This document shows, one piece after another, positions 1 through 8,409 of a stretch of 39,162 bases of DNA (the stretch's first letter is position 1; the number at the start of each line of letters is the position of its first letter). This DNA is from Leptospiraceae bacterium (GTDB taxonomy: Bacteria > Spirochaetota > Leptospiria > Leptospirales > Leptospiraceae), in the NCBI GenBank assembly GCA_017996175.1, contig JAGOHK010000039.1, positions 1-39,162 of the forward strand, read 5' to 3'. Made by a program: the position numbers and the translations under genes. The notes below the pieces were generated by a model. The model had not been told where the DNA came from. It made no database searches and worked only from the letters and a program-made list of their open reading frames with translations.

Positions 1-51
1 TTTTTGTTACTTTCTCCCAAACTATACTTCCAATATAATAGTAAAAATAGT

Positions 52-591
52 ATGGCAGAAAAACAAGACCCAATTTCGCGTTTAATGGAAGAATCTCAGT
101 CTGGCAGGTCAGACTCTTACCGTATACTTTTGAATCAAATCAGTATTACCCTCTCTAAATTTTTAGCTAACCGAATCGGATCTTTTGATGATAGAGAAGA
201 TGTTTTACAAGAAATTTTACTTGCCATTCATAATTCAAGACATACCTATTTACCCTCTAAACCATTTTACCCTTGGATGTATGCGATCGCAAAAAATATT
301 CTAGTAAAGTATTATAAAAAAATTCACAAACAGAATTCAAAGATAATCGAAGCAGAAATACAATCTTTAACGGCAGTGGAAAAAATAGAATCAGATGAGA
401 TAGACAGGACAAATGAAATTATCCGCCTTATCAATGACTTACCGGGTAAACAAAAACGAATCATACAGATGTTAAAAATCCAAGGCTTCAGTATTAAACA
501 AACTGCGGCTAAGCTCAATTTATCTGAAGCAAACGTAAAAGTAATTGCACATCGAGGTTATCATACTTTGCGCAGGCTGGCAAAAAAATGA
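52..591 (+). CDS. ECF-type RNA polymerase sigma factor
   Basis: Product of 179 residues with the two conserved parts of an extracytoplasmic-function sigma-70 factor. The region 2 signature (DDREDVLQEILLAIH, then the PWMYAIAKNIL helix) is in the first half. A region 4 helix-turn-helix (LPGKQKRIIQM, FSIKQTAAKLNLSEANVK) is at the C-terminus. Region 3 is absent, as expected. A TTG at position 4 is in frame, but the ATG at 52 gives the usual ECF length and is preferred; no strong ribosome binding site is visible for either. The stop overlaps the ATG of the NrsF-like membrane protein (ATGA), so the two are translationally coupled as a sigma/anti-sigma pair. The partner type suggests a sigma-F-like factor, responding to an envelope or metal stress; the regulon is not visible here. 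Confidence 0.88.
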   Translation: MAEKQDPISRLMEESQSGRSDSYRILLNQISITLSKFLANRIGSFDDREDVLQEILLAIHNSRHTYLPSKPFYPWMYAIAKNILVKYYKKIHKQNSKIIEAEIQSLTAVEKIESDEIDRTNEIIRLINDLPGKQKRIIQMLKIQGFSIKQTAAKLNLSEANVKVIAHRGYHTLRRLAKK

Positions 592-1220
592 AAAGAGAGA
601 AATTAATTCAATCTATTACCTCCCATCTTATACCTGTCAAAAGAATTTTTCCTTCCTGGATTATCTTTTTGATATGGGCATTGTTTGCCTCGGTGACAGT
701 CCTAATTTTTGTTTGGAACCGTTCCGAAAATTTTTCCTTTTTATATATTCCTGAATATAAATTTGACTTAGTTTTTGCTTTTTTGACAGTTATTTCTTGC
801 GGATTTGTTGCTATTTATACAAGTATACCTGGAAATAAAGTTAAAGGCAAATTCTTATTTACCCCCGTTACACTTTTCTCTATTTGGGTCTTTACTATAC
901 TTATTAGATTTTTTTTGAACATGGAAGCTTCGGTCTCCACTAATTTTTCTTATCACTATTGCACTAAAGATATTTTGCTAATGAGTGTTCCTTCTGCTTC
1001 TGTTTTAATTTATATCATCAATAGAAGACTTCCTTTAAAAAAGAATTGGATTGGTTTTTGGGTGGTAACCGCTAGTTCCTCAATGAGTATTATAGGAGTT
1101 TCTTTTTTATGTTCTAATGAACTTCCAACGCATACACTCTCGGTGCATATCCTTCCCGTTATCTTAGTCGGGCTAATGGGGACTTTCCTCGGAAAATTAC
1201 TGTTTAGAGAGAAATATTAG
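588..1220 (+). CDS. NrsF/DUF1109-like membrane anti-sigma factor
   Basis: A 210-residue protein with about six hydrophobic segments, directly coupled to the sigma factor. Length, topology and position fit the NrsF (DUF1109) family, which holds sigma-F-type ECF factors at the inner membrane. Two cysteines, C125 and C175, lie 50 residues apart near predicted periplasmic segments, and H182 and H187 follow the second. From memory, Caulobacter NrsF uses C131 and C181, also 50 apart, for heavy-metal sensing; that match is the best evidence for the assignment. The cytoplasmic N-terminus (about 20 residues) would bind the sigma factor. Family assignment is by architecture rather than by a strong motif. 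Confidence 0.72.
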   Translation: MKREKLIQSITSHLIPVKRIFPSWIIFLIWALFASVTVLIFVWNRSENFSFLYIPEYKFDLVFAFLTVISCGFVAIYTSIPGNKVKGKFLFTPVTLFSIWVFTILIRFFLNMEASVSTNFSYHYCTKDILLMSVPSASVLIYIINRRLPLKKNWIGFWVVTASSSMSIIGVSFLCSNELPTHTLSVHILPVILVGLMGTFLGKLLFREKY

Positions 1221-1224
1221 TTTT

Positions 1225-1455
1225 CTATTTCTTGAGTTTACTTTGTATTTGCCTGCGAAATTTTTCCCAATCATAAGAAACTTGCAACTGTTCTAGTTCT
1301 TTTTCTGCTCCATAAACCAAAAAATCTAAAATTTCCTGTTTTTCCATTCCCGTGTTTTGGGAAATATCTGAAATAACACGATCCATTCGCCTTGAGTCTC
1401 TATCGTTTAACGTTAAGTTATCCGAAATTTTTGATTCAAATAGAGTTAACTCCAC
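1225..1455 (-). CDS. Small hypothetical protein after PilZ gene
   Basis: A 76-residue, highly charged, probably all-helical protein that I do not recognise. It starts with GTG (bases 1453-1455) whose G overlaps the TAG stop of the PilZ gene, so the two are an operon with translational coupling. No signal peptide, membrane segment or metal motif is visible. The centre (MDRVISDISQNTGMEKQEIL) looks like a short helix-turn-helix or ribbon-like regulator segment, but this is a guess. The gene converges on the NrsF-like gene with only 4 bases between the stops. Confidence 0.55.
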   Translation of the reverse strand: MELTLFESKISDNLTLNDRDSRRMDRVISDISQNTGMEKQEILDFLVYGAEKELEQLQVSYDWEKFRRQIQSKLKK

Positions 1456-1814
1456 TACGCGGAAGCCCCTGCTTCAGAAAGAATACTTTCGGGGAGAGGA
1501 ATTTTATTTTGAAATTCGATTCCTAAAAATATCATATCTTGATTTCGAAATTCTTTTGATAAATACCAAATAATCTTACCTTTTGCACTTGCAATATTTT
1601 CCAATTCTCCATCGGACTGACGTCTTAAAATATGGAATGGATATTCTCTATCCCTTGCAAGAAAAATCTGTTTATCTAAAATAATACATGCACCGCTCAC
1701 GGAAATATCGTTCAATAAACATTCTACCGACTTACCGGCATTAGTCTCTACTTTTACTAAAAATTTTTCTTTATCCTGAATATAATACCGCTGGTTTTGT
1801 CTAACCTGTGTCAT
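1455..1814 (-). CDS. PilZ domain protein (c-di-GMP binding)
   Basis: A single-domain PilZ protein of 119 residues. Both c-di-GMP contact motifs are present: RxxxR at R5-R9 and the D/NxSxxG motif at D36-I-S-V-S-G41, followed by a beta-barrel pattern ending in FLGIEF. PilZ proteins bind cyclic di-GMP and act as receptors that alter motility or secretion partners. No effector domain is fused, so it must work through a partner; the coupled downstream 76-residue protein is the obvious candidate. Start at the ATG at 1814. Confidence 0.85.
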   Translation of the reverse strand: MTQVRQNQRYYIQDKEKFLVKVETNAGKSVECLLNDISVSGACIILDKQIFLARDREYPFHILRRQSDGELENIASAKGKIIWYLSKEFRNQDMIFLGIEFQNKIPLPESILSEAGASA

Positions 1815-2148
1815 ACTATTCCTTTTTTCCCTTAAAATTAATTTCTATCAATTCGTGTTCCTGTCCTTAAACAGATCAAAGTTTTTTTGCCGCTCCCAAA
1901 ATACAACGAAACAAAATCTCAAACTAATAACTTAAGACCATTATAGCCAATCCGGTAAACCTAATATGAATTAAATCAAGGATGCTCTAATTCATTCCAT
2001 TTTTATGCAACTATTAAATAGAAATTGCATTGTAAAAGTCATTCTTTTTACTTATGTCTCATGTTACTTTTTATAAAAAAAAATAACACAAAAAATAAGG
2101 CTTTTTTTAAATGGCATGAGAGCCTTAATATTAGGAAAGGAATAAGCA
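1815..2148. other. Intergenic region between divergent genes
   Basis: 334 bp between the PilZ gene (leftward) and the rhodanese gene (rightward). It is AT-rich and must hold two divergent promoters. The only firm element is an AGGAAAGG ribosome binding site at 2133-2140 that supports the TTG start of the next gene at 2149. I see no hairpin terminator, RNA gene or repeat. Confidence 0.5.
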
Positions 2149-2997
2149 TTGTCAAACTGGAATTTTTTAAAAACGACTATTGAAAAGGATGATTTTATCA
2201 TCGACTGCAGAACACAAGCTGCCTATGAAGAAAGCACACTAAAAGGTGCTTATTATTTTCCTTTCATCAAAAAAGCATTTGGATCGGATACGGAATCACA
2301 AAAAAAAATGTATAGCCCTCTCAAGGGTGTTCTAGCATTAATTAATGAATCGGGTAAATCGAGAGTTCTCGTTTATGACGAAGGAATGGGAATGTTTTCC
2401 GCTAGGATGGTCTATCTATTACGTGCAATCGGTTTTCGGGAAGCCTATATGTTAGCCTCAAAATGGCCAATTGAGGGAGAAACCGAGAAAGGAAGTCGTT
2501 TGCTCGATTTCGAACCAAGTGAAAAACCAAAACCTCTCCCTGGTGTAGTAGACAAAGCATTTATGGAAAAAAATCTAACCCGTCTCCAGATTTTCGATAC
2601 TCGGACGAAAGAAGAATACGATGGAAAACTTCCTCGTTTAACAAGTCCTGAACCGGGAACGTTATCCGGTAGACTTCCTGGGGCTTTTCTTTGGGACTGG
2701 CAGACTTTTTATGACCAAGAAGGATTTGTTATTACCCGCGAAATTTTCATCAAAAGATTGCAAGGTTTTCCGTTTATGCCAGAAAGAACAACTGTTCTTT
2801 ATGATTATAATGGGGCAAGATCCTGCTTATGCGCTCTTATGCTGAAAGAAGTTGGGTACCAAGATGTTCATACTTATCAAGGTTCCTGGTTTGAATGGAG
2901 AAAATCAAATCTCCCCAAACAAGCCGTTTCTCTTTATGGAGCAAATGCTGCCGCTTCTGCCGCTCCAAGAGTTGGTGGAATTGACAAAAAGAAATAA
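2149..2997 (+). CDS. Tandem-rhodanese protein without catalytic Cys
   Basis: A 282-residue protein with two rhodanese domains (about 5-120 and 132-255), the layout of thiosulfate and 3-mercaptopyruvate sulfurtransferases. CH2-type landmarks are present ([23 protein letters not shown]). The active-site loop of the C-terminal domain, where Cys receives the sulfane sulfur, reads V-L-Y-D219-Y-N-G-A-R224: the Cys is replaced by Asp. The N-terminal domain has Asp at the matching place (VLVYD77EG), which is normal for that inactive half. So no catalytic Cys is seen and sulfur transfer is unlikely; a binding or regulatory role is inferred. An Ala-rich tail ends in DKKK. TTG start, supported by AGGAAAGG 8 bases upstream. 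The GH31 gene starts 27 bases after its stop. Confidence 0.8.
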   Translation: MSNWNFLKTTIEKDDFIIDCRTQAAYEESTLKGAYYFPFIKKAFGSDTESQKKMYSPLKGVLALINESGKSRVLVYDEGMGMFSARMVYLLRAIGFREAYMLASKWPIEGETEKGSRLLDFEPSEKPKPLPGVVDKAFMEKNLTRLQIFDTRTKEEYDGKLPRLTSPEPGTLSGRLPGAFLWDWQTFYDQEGFVITREIFIKRLQGFPFMPERTTVLYDYNGARSCLCALMLKEVGYQDVHTYQGSWFEWRKSNLPKQAVSLYGANAAASAAPRVGGIDKKK

Positions 2998-3024
2998 TAA
3001 GATAGCAAAAATTAGGAGTTTATT

Positions 3025-5391
3025 ATGATCAAAAAAATAGTACTATGTATCCTTATGTCTATGTACCTACAATGCTCTATGAAAAAGGGTATGAGCGTAT
3101 TAAAGGAAGTCTCCGAAAAAGGGGAGATAGGTTCCAATATCCAATACATAATAGACGGAAAAAATTTAAAAGTTTTCAATGAAAAATTTTCCTTTGTAGA
3201 ATTTCCTCTCGACCAACCTTTTATTACTGTTGCGATAGGGGATGCACAAGTTAAATACAAATTAGCCGCATTTAAATTTAAAGACAGATATAAATTAGAA
3301 TGTAAAAATCAAACGATTGATTCTATAGAACATCTTCCATCTGCAATAAAGATTTCAGGAATCCTTCATGATAGAGATTGTTACATGACCTATGACATGG
3401 TTTTAACCGAAGAAAATAATAAAACTTTGAATTTTTTTGTGACTGTCTCTGATAAAAAAGTGAATAGAATTAATCTAATTTATAAATCAGTAAAAGAAGA
3501 ACAATTCTTTGGTTTTGGGGAACAATACACTCATTTCAACATGAAGGGCAAATCCCCGTTTATCTTTACCGAAGAGCAAGGAATTGGAAGAGGGGATCAA
3601 CCGATTACTTTTGGTGCAAACCTCACACAAGGAGCAGGTGGTAACGAATTCACTAGTTATGCTCCTATGCCGCATTATATTTCTACAAATCATAGATCAG
3701 TCTATTTCGAAAATAGCGCATACTCCAAATTTAACTTTGAAAAAAATGATTACGTGCAAGTTTTATTTTGGGAAAACAACCTAAAAGGAACTATATGGGT
3801 TTCAGATAACCCTCTAGAACTCATTGAATTTTTCACCGCAAAAACGGGTCGTTACCAAGGTCTACCAGATTGGGCTTATGGAACTTGGCTTGGGTTACAG
3901 GGCGGAACGGAAAAAGTTAAAAAAGTTGTAGAAGAAGCAAAACTTGCGGGTAACCCAGTTACTGCGCTCTGGATTCAGGATTGGGTAGGAAGACGTGTAA
4001 CTGGTTTTGGTGATCAACTGAAGTGGAGATGGTATGCACAGGAAAAATCTGAACTAAAAGATTCAGAGGGAAATCCAGAACCTGCGTATCCTAACTTTAA
4101 AAATTTTACTTCCGAGATGAATCGAGAGGGAGTAAAAGTTTTGGGTTACATCAATTCCTTTTTAGCAGATACAAATGAATCGGATAGTCCGAAGCAACCA
4201 ATCATACAACCGAACTCTTGCGGCTACAAGCGATTTAACCCGTTTAGCAAATGTGTTCCCAACAGAGAGCCTGATTTATTTAAAAATCCCATGCTCGAAG
4301 AAGCAAAGAAAAAAGGTTACTTAGTGAAAAATCAAAAGGGAGAAGATTACCGAATTGAATCCATCGGTTTTCCTGCTTACTTAATTGATTTAACAAATCC
4401 AGATGCTGTTACTTGGACAAAAAATATTATCAAAAAAAATATGATCGAACAAGGGCTCTCGGGTTGGATGGCTGACTTTGGCGAATGGCTCCCATTTGAC
4501 GCAAAACTCCACAGTGGAATTTCAGCAGAAGTCTACCACAATATCTATCCAGTAGATTGGGCAAAAGTCAACCGAGAAGCAATTCGAGAAGCTGGCAAAG
4601 AAGGAGAAATTGTATTTTTCACCCGCGCAGGTTATACAGGGTCTAATCGTTATTCTACCGCATTCTGGCTTGGAGACCAAATGGTAACATTTGGGGAAAA
4701 CGATGGATTAGCCTCTACTATTGTTGGATTAAATTCTGGTGGTATAAGTGGAATCGCTATTAACCACAGCGATATTGGTGGTTACACAGGACTAAAAAAT
4801 CCACCTTGGTATTTTCCATCTTACGACCGAACCGAAGAGTTAAATAGACGTTGGTCAGAAATGAATGCATTTACTCCAATATACCGCACTCACGAAGGAA
4901 ATGTCCCTGCGAGATTCAATCAAGTTTATTCGAGTGTCTATAACAAGAAAAATAGGGATGAGATTCCTTACCCTGAAAATAATTCTGATGAGTTGAGTGT
5001 AAAAGCATTTGCTCGATTCGGAAAAATTCATTATGCGCTAAAGGACTATTTTGCGCACTTGGTAAAGGAAGCAAAGGAAAAGGGTTATCCAGTGATTCGT
5101 CATCCTTATCTAAACTATCCATCCGATTCTAATACATACGACTTGAAATACCAATTCATGGTAGGCGAAGACTTATTAGTATTACCCGTTTACGAAAAAG
5201 GCGCTGAAACAGTTACTGGTTATTTTCCTAAAGGTAAATGGAAACATGCTTTCACTGGAAAGACTATCATAGGCGGGAGAACTTTTACCGTCAATGCACC
5301 AATAGGCGAACCAGCGGTTTACGTGAAAGTAGGCGGAACTTGGTCGGATAGAATTTTCAACAGCATACAAGGCGCGATTCAGCAGGATTAA
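3025..5391 (+). CDS. GH31 glycosidase lipoprotein, YihQ-like
   Basis: A 788-residue family 31 glycoside hydrolase with a lipoprotein signal (lipobox ending at C17). The nucleophile motif is W481-M-A-D484-F-G-E487 and the acid/base is D551 in WLGDQ. GFGEQ, GIGRG, LQGGTE, WIQDW and HSDIGGYTGL closely follow E. coli sulfoquinovosidase YihQ as I remember it. Of the YihQ sulfonate-binding residues (Q288, R301, W304), Q318 and W334 are kept but the Arg position is Q331, so sulfoquinovose may not be the substrate. An insertion of about 50 residues with two Cys (C399, C410) follows GYINSF. No other sulfoquinovose genes are nearby. AGGAG at 3014-3018 fixes the start. Likely a periplasmic or surface-anchored alpha-glycosidase. 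Confidence 0.85.
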   Translation: MIKKIVLCILMSMYLQCSMKKGMSVLKEVSEKGEIGSNIQYIIDGKNLKVFNEKFSFVEFPLDQPFITVAIGDAQVKYKLAAFKFKDRYKLECKNQTIDSIEHLPSAIKISGILHDRDCYMTYDMVLTEENNKTLNFFVTVSDKKVNRINLIYKSVKEEQFFGFGEQYTHFNMKGKSPFIFTEEQGIGRGDQPITFGANLTQGAGGNEFTSYAPMPHYISTNHRSVYFENSAYSKFNFEKNDYVQVLFWENNLKGTIWVSDNPLELIEFFTAKTGRYQGLPDWAYGTWLGLQGGTEKVKKVVEEAKLAGNPVTALWIQDWVGRRVTGFGDQLKWRWYAQEKSELKDSEGNPEPAYPNFKNFTSEMNREGVKVLGYINSFLADTNESDSPKQPIIQPNSCGYKRFNPFSKCVPNREPDLFKNPMLEEAKKKGYLVKNQKGEDYRIESIGFPAYLIDLTNPDAVTWTKNIIKKNMIEQGLSGWMADFGEWLPFDAKLHSGISAEVYHNIYPVDWAKVNREAIREAGKEGEIVFFTRAGYTGSNRYSTAFWLGDQMVTFGENDGLASTIVGLNSGGISGIAINHSDIGGYTGLKNPPWYFPSYDRTEELNRRWSEMNAFTPIYRTHEGNVPARFNQVYSSVYNKKNRDEIPYPENNSDELSVKAFARFGKIHYALKDYFAHLVKEAKEKGYPVIRHPYLNYPSDSNTYDLKYQFMVGEDLLVLPVYEKGAETVTGYFPKGKWKHAFTGKTIIGGRTFTVNAPIGEPAVYVKVGGTWSDRIFNSIQGAIQQD

Positions 5392-5510
5392 AAGATTACC
5401 ACCTAAAACACCGAGAGCATCGATAAAAGACACGATATTTATTTAATATTCGTAAGTTGTTTTCATTTTTCATCGTTCTTTTATCGGTGTCCATTGGTGG
5501 TATTCTTTGA
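5392..5510. repeat. Inverted copies of a dispersed motif (hairpin)
   Basis: Two inverted copies of an imperfect motif of about 40 bp flank a short AT spacer just after the GH31 gene. The forward copy (5392-5437) contains ATTACCACC, ACACCGAGAGCA and CGATAAAAGA; the reverse copy (5472-5510) contains ATCGTTCTTTTATCGGTGTC and GGTGGTA. A third copy in forward orientation is at 24888-24934. The pair could fold into a large stem and serve as a bidirectional terminator between convergent genes. Confidence 0.7.
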
Positions 5511-5553
5511 GAGGTTCCCTTAACTTAATGACCTTGAGCAAATGGTTTGAGCA

Positions 5554-7350
5554 TTACTTCACCTTCTCCATATCATAACCGGAATAGGTTAACAGTTCTT
5601 TACCGCCAACGGTTCGAATTGAAACAGTATCTCCCTTTCCCCTTCCCAAACCGGCAATGACTGCTTCCTTATCATTGATAATTTGCAGAGCCATTTTCTG
5701 TTTAAAGGGAATATTCGCCGCCGGCAATCCATTGTTTTGAAAAACTAAAAATCCGTTCTCGATTTTTAATTCAGGATTTGCTAGCATACCGGAATTATCC
5801 GCATCATCGTTTAGAATTTTATATTTTCCAACACGAGTTTCCCATACATCTGGAATTTTTCCTTTTGACGGTAAAATTTTATTCCCCCAAATCATAACCG
5901 TTCCACCAACTTTCATAAATAGAAGTTTGTCATCTCCGATAGTCTTAAATTTTAATAATAAATTTCCCTGGCTAAGATTAAATAGCCCGAATAGTTTTAT
6001 ATTTGCGAGTTGCCATTCGTTTTCTTTATTGGGCAATATAAAGCGCGCACCCGTTGTTAGCCTCGAAAAAACTTTTCCATCTTCTACTTCTACTTCCATC
6101 AAGTTTCCATTTTGATAAACTCCTGCGTAGGAAGACATATCAATTTTAAATCCGTCGCGTGTGCTTGCGTAAGATTTTTTGTGACCAAACTTTGTCTCGA
6201 GTGAAATCTCTAAAGACTTCTTCGCAACTTGATGTACGAGAGATGCAGAAGTGATTGAATTAGAAAGCGTAATTACACCTAGTTTTTGTCTTGGTAGAAT
6301 TCCGAGCATAGAGTGAAATAAAAATGTATCCCCCCCATGTTGTAAGGTAAAAATTTCATTTCCTAAATCGAATGTATTTAAGAAAAAACCAAGTCCAATT
6401 TGAAATTCATCATCATAAGGATTACCGCCATTTTGCACTTGGTACATTTGCTCTAGTGTAGATTCTTTTAAAAAAGTTAGCTTTCCAACTTTTCCATCAT
6501 TCAAAAACATTTGAATGAATTTGGAAAGATCATTCACGGAAGAATTTAAAAAACCAGCGGGTAAATCTCTAAGTTTTGCTTCTTCTATCTCGGTTCCACC
6601 AAATCCATATCCCTTCGAAAAATCTAAGTTTTGATTTTGATTAATTTCATAGAAAGAATGATCCATCCCAAGTGGTAAAAATACTTTTTTAGTTACAACG
6701 TTAGAGTATATGTCATTCGAAACCTTTTCCACTATACGTCCTAAAATAGAATGACCGAGATTCGAATAAGAAAAAATTTTGTTTGGTGGATAACTAACGT
6801 ATTCCCCATCTAGATCAGAAATTAATTTTTCTAAAGAATTGGTTTTGCCTTTTGAGAAAAAACCTTTCATCCTATCAGACGGAATTCCTGAATGATGAGT
6901 TAGAATTGAGCGAATTGTAATTGGTTTAGATTTTTCGAACCTTGAATTTAATTTTAGTTCAGGTAAATACTTTGTTATATCCGTATCTAAATTTAATTTT
7001 CCTTCTTCGACTAATTTCATTGTAATTACTAAATTCACAATTTTAGAAACAGAGGCTACACGAAAAATAGTATCAGCAGTTACTTTTAACCCTTTTGCCT
7101 TATTCGAAAATCCGAATCCTTTAGAGAATAATACCTCTTTGTCGGAAATCACGTTTACGCCTAATCCAATAATATCCGCATCTTTCATTTGGGCTGGAAT
7201 AAACGAATTTAAGTATTGATTTAAATAAGTATAATCATCTTTTGGAATTGTCTTTGGTTTTTCAGGGAGAGAATTACACGTAGCTAATAATAAGCTCAGA
7301 ATTATCAGAGTTAAACTAAATTGTTTCAAAATATTTTTTTGTAATTTCAT
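5554..7350 (-). CDS. Beta-lactamase-fold serine hydrolase lipoprotein
   Basis: A 598-residue lipoprotein (lipobox LLLATC25) of the class C beta-lactamase/penicillin-binding-protein-like family. The catalytic motifs are complete: SxxK at S100-V-S-K103, YxN at Y195-S-N197, and an HGG at H338-G-G340 in place of KTG. The hydrolase domain ends near residue 390; the remaining 200 residues look like a beta-rich C-terminal domain often seen in this family. It would act in the periplasm or at the outer membrane as an esterase, peptidase or similar; the substrate is unknown. The frame is open up to 7524, but the ATG at 7350 has an AAGAAGGA ribosome binding site and begins the signal peptide; the upstream part lies in a repeat element (7406-7596). 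Confidence 0.85.
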   Translation of the reverse strand: MKLQKNILKQFSLTLIILSLLLATCNSLPEKPKTIPKDDYTYLNQYLNSFIPAQMKDADIIGLGVNVISDKEVLFSKGFGFSNKAKGLKVTADTIFRVASVSKIVNLVITMKLVEEGKLNLDTDITKYLPELKLNSRFEKSKPITIRSILTHHSGIPSDRMKGFFSKGKTNSLEKLISDLDGEYVSYPPNKIFSYSNLGHSILGRIVEKVSNDIYSNVVTKKVFLPLGMDHSFYEINQNQNLDFSKGYGFGGTEIEEAKLRDLPAGFLNSSVNDLSKFIQMFLNDGKVGKLTFLKESTLEQMYQVQNGGNPYDDEFQIGLGFFLNTFDLGNEIFTLQHGGDTFLFHSMLGILPRQKLGVITLSNSITSASLVHQVAKKSLEISLETKFGHKKSYASTRDGFKIDMSSYAGVYQNGNLMEVEVEDGKVFSRLTTGARFILPNKENEWQLANIKLFGLFNLSQGNLLLKFKTIGDDKLLFMKVGGTVMIWGNKILPSKGKIPDVWETRVGKYKILNDDADNSGMLANPELKIENGFLVFQNNGLPAANIPFKQKMALQIINDKEAVIAGLGRGKGDTVSIRTVGGKELLTYSGYDMEKVK

Positions 7351-7405
7351 GATTCCTTCTTTTAATAAAGAAGTATCCTTTTGGTGCAAGGAAATTAATT
7401 TAATA

Positions 7406-7596
7406 TCCAGATTTCTAATCTCGCTAGCGCTGATTAGAAATCTGGAGTAGATAGGGATTGCCTGTCGGCGACACTTCGACAAAAGCTCAGTGCATCGCTT
7501 GGGGCTAATCGCCCCAAACCCCATTTTTTGTTAATTTGTAAACCGATTTTAGTCAATATTCATATAACCTATTTCAATTCTCATTAGAAATCTGGG
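7406..7596. repeat. TA-flanked MITE-like element, copy 1
   Basis: A 191-bp non-coding element flanked by TA on both sides (7404-7405, 7597-7598). The left end begins CCAGATTTCTAATC and folds with GATTAGAAATCTGG after a 12-nt loop; the right end is ATTAGAAATCTGGG, so the termini are inverted repeats. A second copy of 197 bp with the same ends and a related core lies at 16006-16202. No ORF of its own. TA flanks suggest mobilisation by an IS630/Tc1-type transposase acting in trans (inference). It lies in the 5' region of the serine hydrolase gene. Between 7597 and the lipoprotein gene ending at 7695 I see nothing else. Confidence 0.75.
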
Positions 7597-7694
7597 TAAT
7601 AAGATGTTGTTTTTATCTAAGATAAATTTCGAAAAAAGAATTTGTGTAAAGAAATAAAAATTCGGCGTTTATGACTTTACACAATAACAAAAGA

Positions 7695-8006
7695 CTAGTT
7701 TGTATTTTCACAAGTAATCGTTACAGTCTTAGGATACCAAATAGGGAGTACCCAATTTACAATAATCTCCGCCAGAGTGTTTAAAAAACTTCTCTTCACT
7801 TCAACGGACGACCATTGCCCAGTTCCACATTCCTTTTTCAAATTCACAGGGTCACTTACTTCCATTAAATCCAGAATAATTAAATGGTGCCATTTAGAAT
7901 GAGCTTTTCCATTTGAATTGTTAGCGTTAGTGTTCTTAAATGTAGTTACATGACACTCGATTAGAAAAAGACAAATAAAAAATAAAAGTAGGGAGTTCTT
8001 TTTCAT
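7695..8006 (-). CDS. Small lipoprotein, divergent Bor-like
   Basis: A 103-residue lipoprotein: signal segment, lipobox FLIEC18, then a mature part with a conserved-looking Cys in KKECGTGQW and a C-terminal YPKTVTITC. The spacing of these Cys and the 'W-x-P-x-W-Y-P-K-x-V' pattern resemble the neighbouring Bor-like protein (TYPKSVRVWC-type ending), so it looks like a divergent tandem paralogue. Its ATG overlaps the stop of that gene by ATGA, so the two are one operon. The function is unknown; lambda Bor is a surface lipoprotein linked to serum survival. Confidence 0.6.
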   Translation of the reverse strand: MKKNSLLLFFICLFLIECHVTTFKNTNANNSNGKAHSKWHHLIILDLMEVSDPVNLKKECGTGQWSSVEVKRSFLNTLAEIIVNWVLPIWYPKTVTITCENTN

Positions 8007-8305
8007 AATTCACACCATACCCTTACTGACTTTGGAGAATAGATTACTAAAGTAATAAGACCCAATAATCCATCCTCAAATGTAGCTAGTGACTGCATTT
8101 GCAAAACTTTTTTTCCTTTACAGACGTCATTTACATCTACTGTTGCGGTTCCAATAAGCCCTGCTAAGTAAAAAGCCTTTCTCTCCTGATACGTTGGTTT
8201 ACTTGTCAATGCATAATCTTTCTCACCGGTCGGTATCGTAACACTTGAGCATTGAACGAGTGATAATAAAATAAGTAATCGCAAAAATTTTCCTTTTTGA
8301 ATCAT
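8003..8305 (-). CDS. Bor-family lipoprotein
   Basis: A 100-residue lipoprotein (lipobox LSLVQC19). The C-terminal half matches the lambda Bor/Iss family as I know it: a Cys-Lys-Gly after a beta strand, then DGLLGLITLVIYSPKSVRVWC, where Bor has a G-L-L-G-x-I-T-x-x-I-Y-x-P core and a final Cys. Bor is a phage-encoded outer-membrane lipoprotein with a role in serum resistance; chromosomal relatives are common and mostly uncharacterised. AGGAG lies 8 bases before the ATG. First gene of a two-gene operon with the divergent paralogue. A run of 14 A lies upstream near 8340. Confidence 0.72.
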   Translation of the reverse strand: MIQKGKFLRLLILLSLVQCSSVTIPTGEKDYALTSKPTYQERKAFYLAGLIGTATVDVNDVCKGKKVLQMQSLATFEDGLLGLITLVIYSPKSVRVWCEL

Positions 8306-8409
8306 ATTTAATTTCTCCTAATGTGCTATTAGTTTTGAAAAAAAAAAAAAATAGCAAGAAAAATAAAAAATTAAATCAATTTTTTACTATGCGGAGAAGA
8401 TGCATTAAC

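Noticed and set aside
5554..7524. A 656-residue form of the serine hydrolase starting at 7524.
   Set aside because: The extra N-terminus is coded by the repeat element at 7406-7596 and would bury the signal peptide; the ATG at 7350 has a good ribosome binding site.
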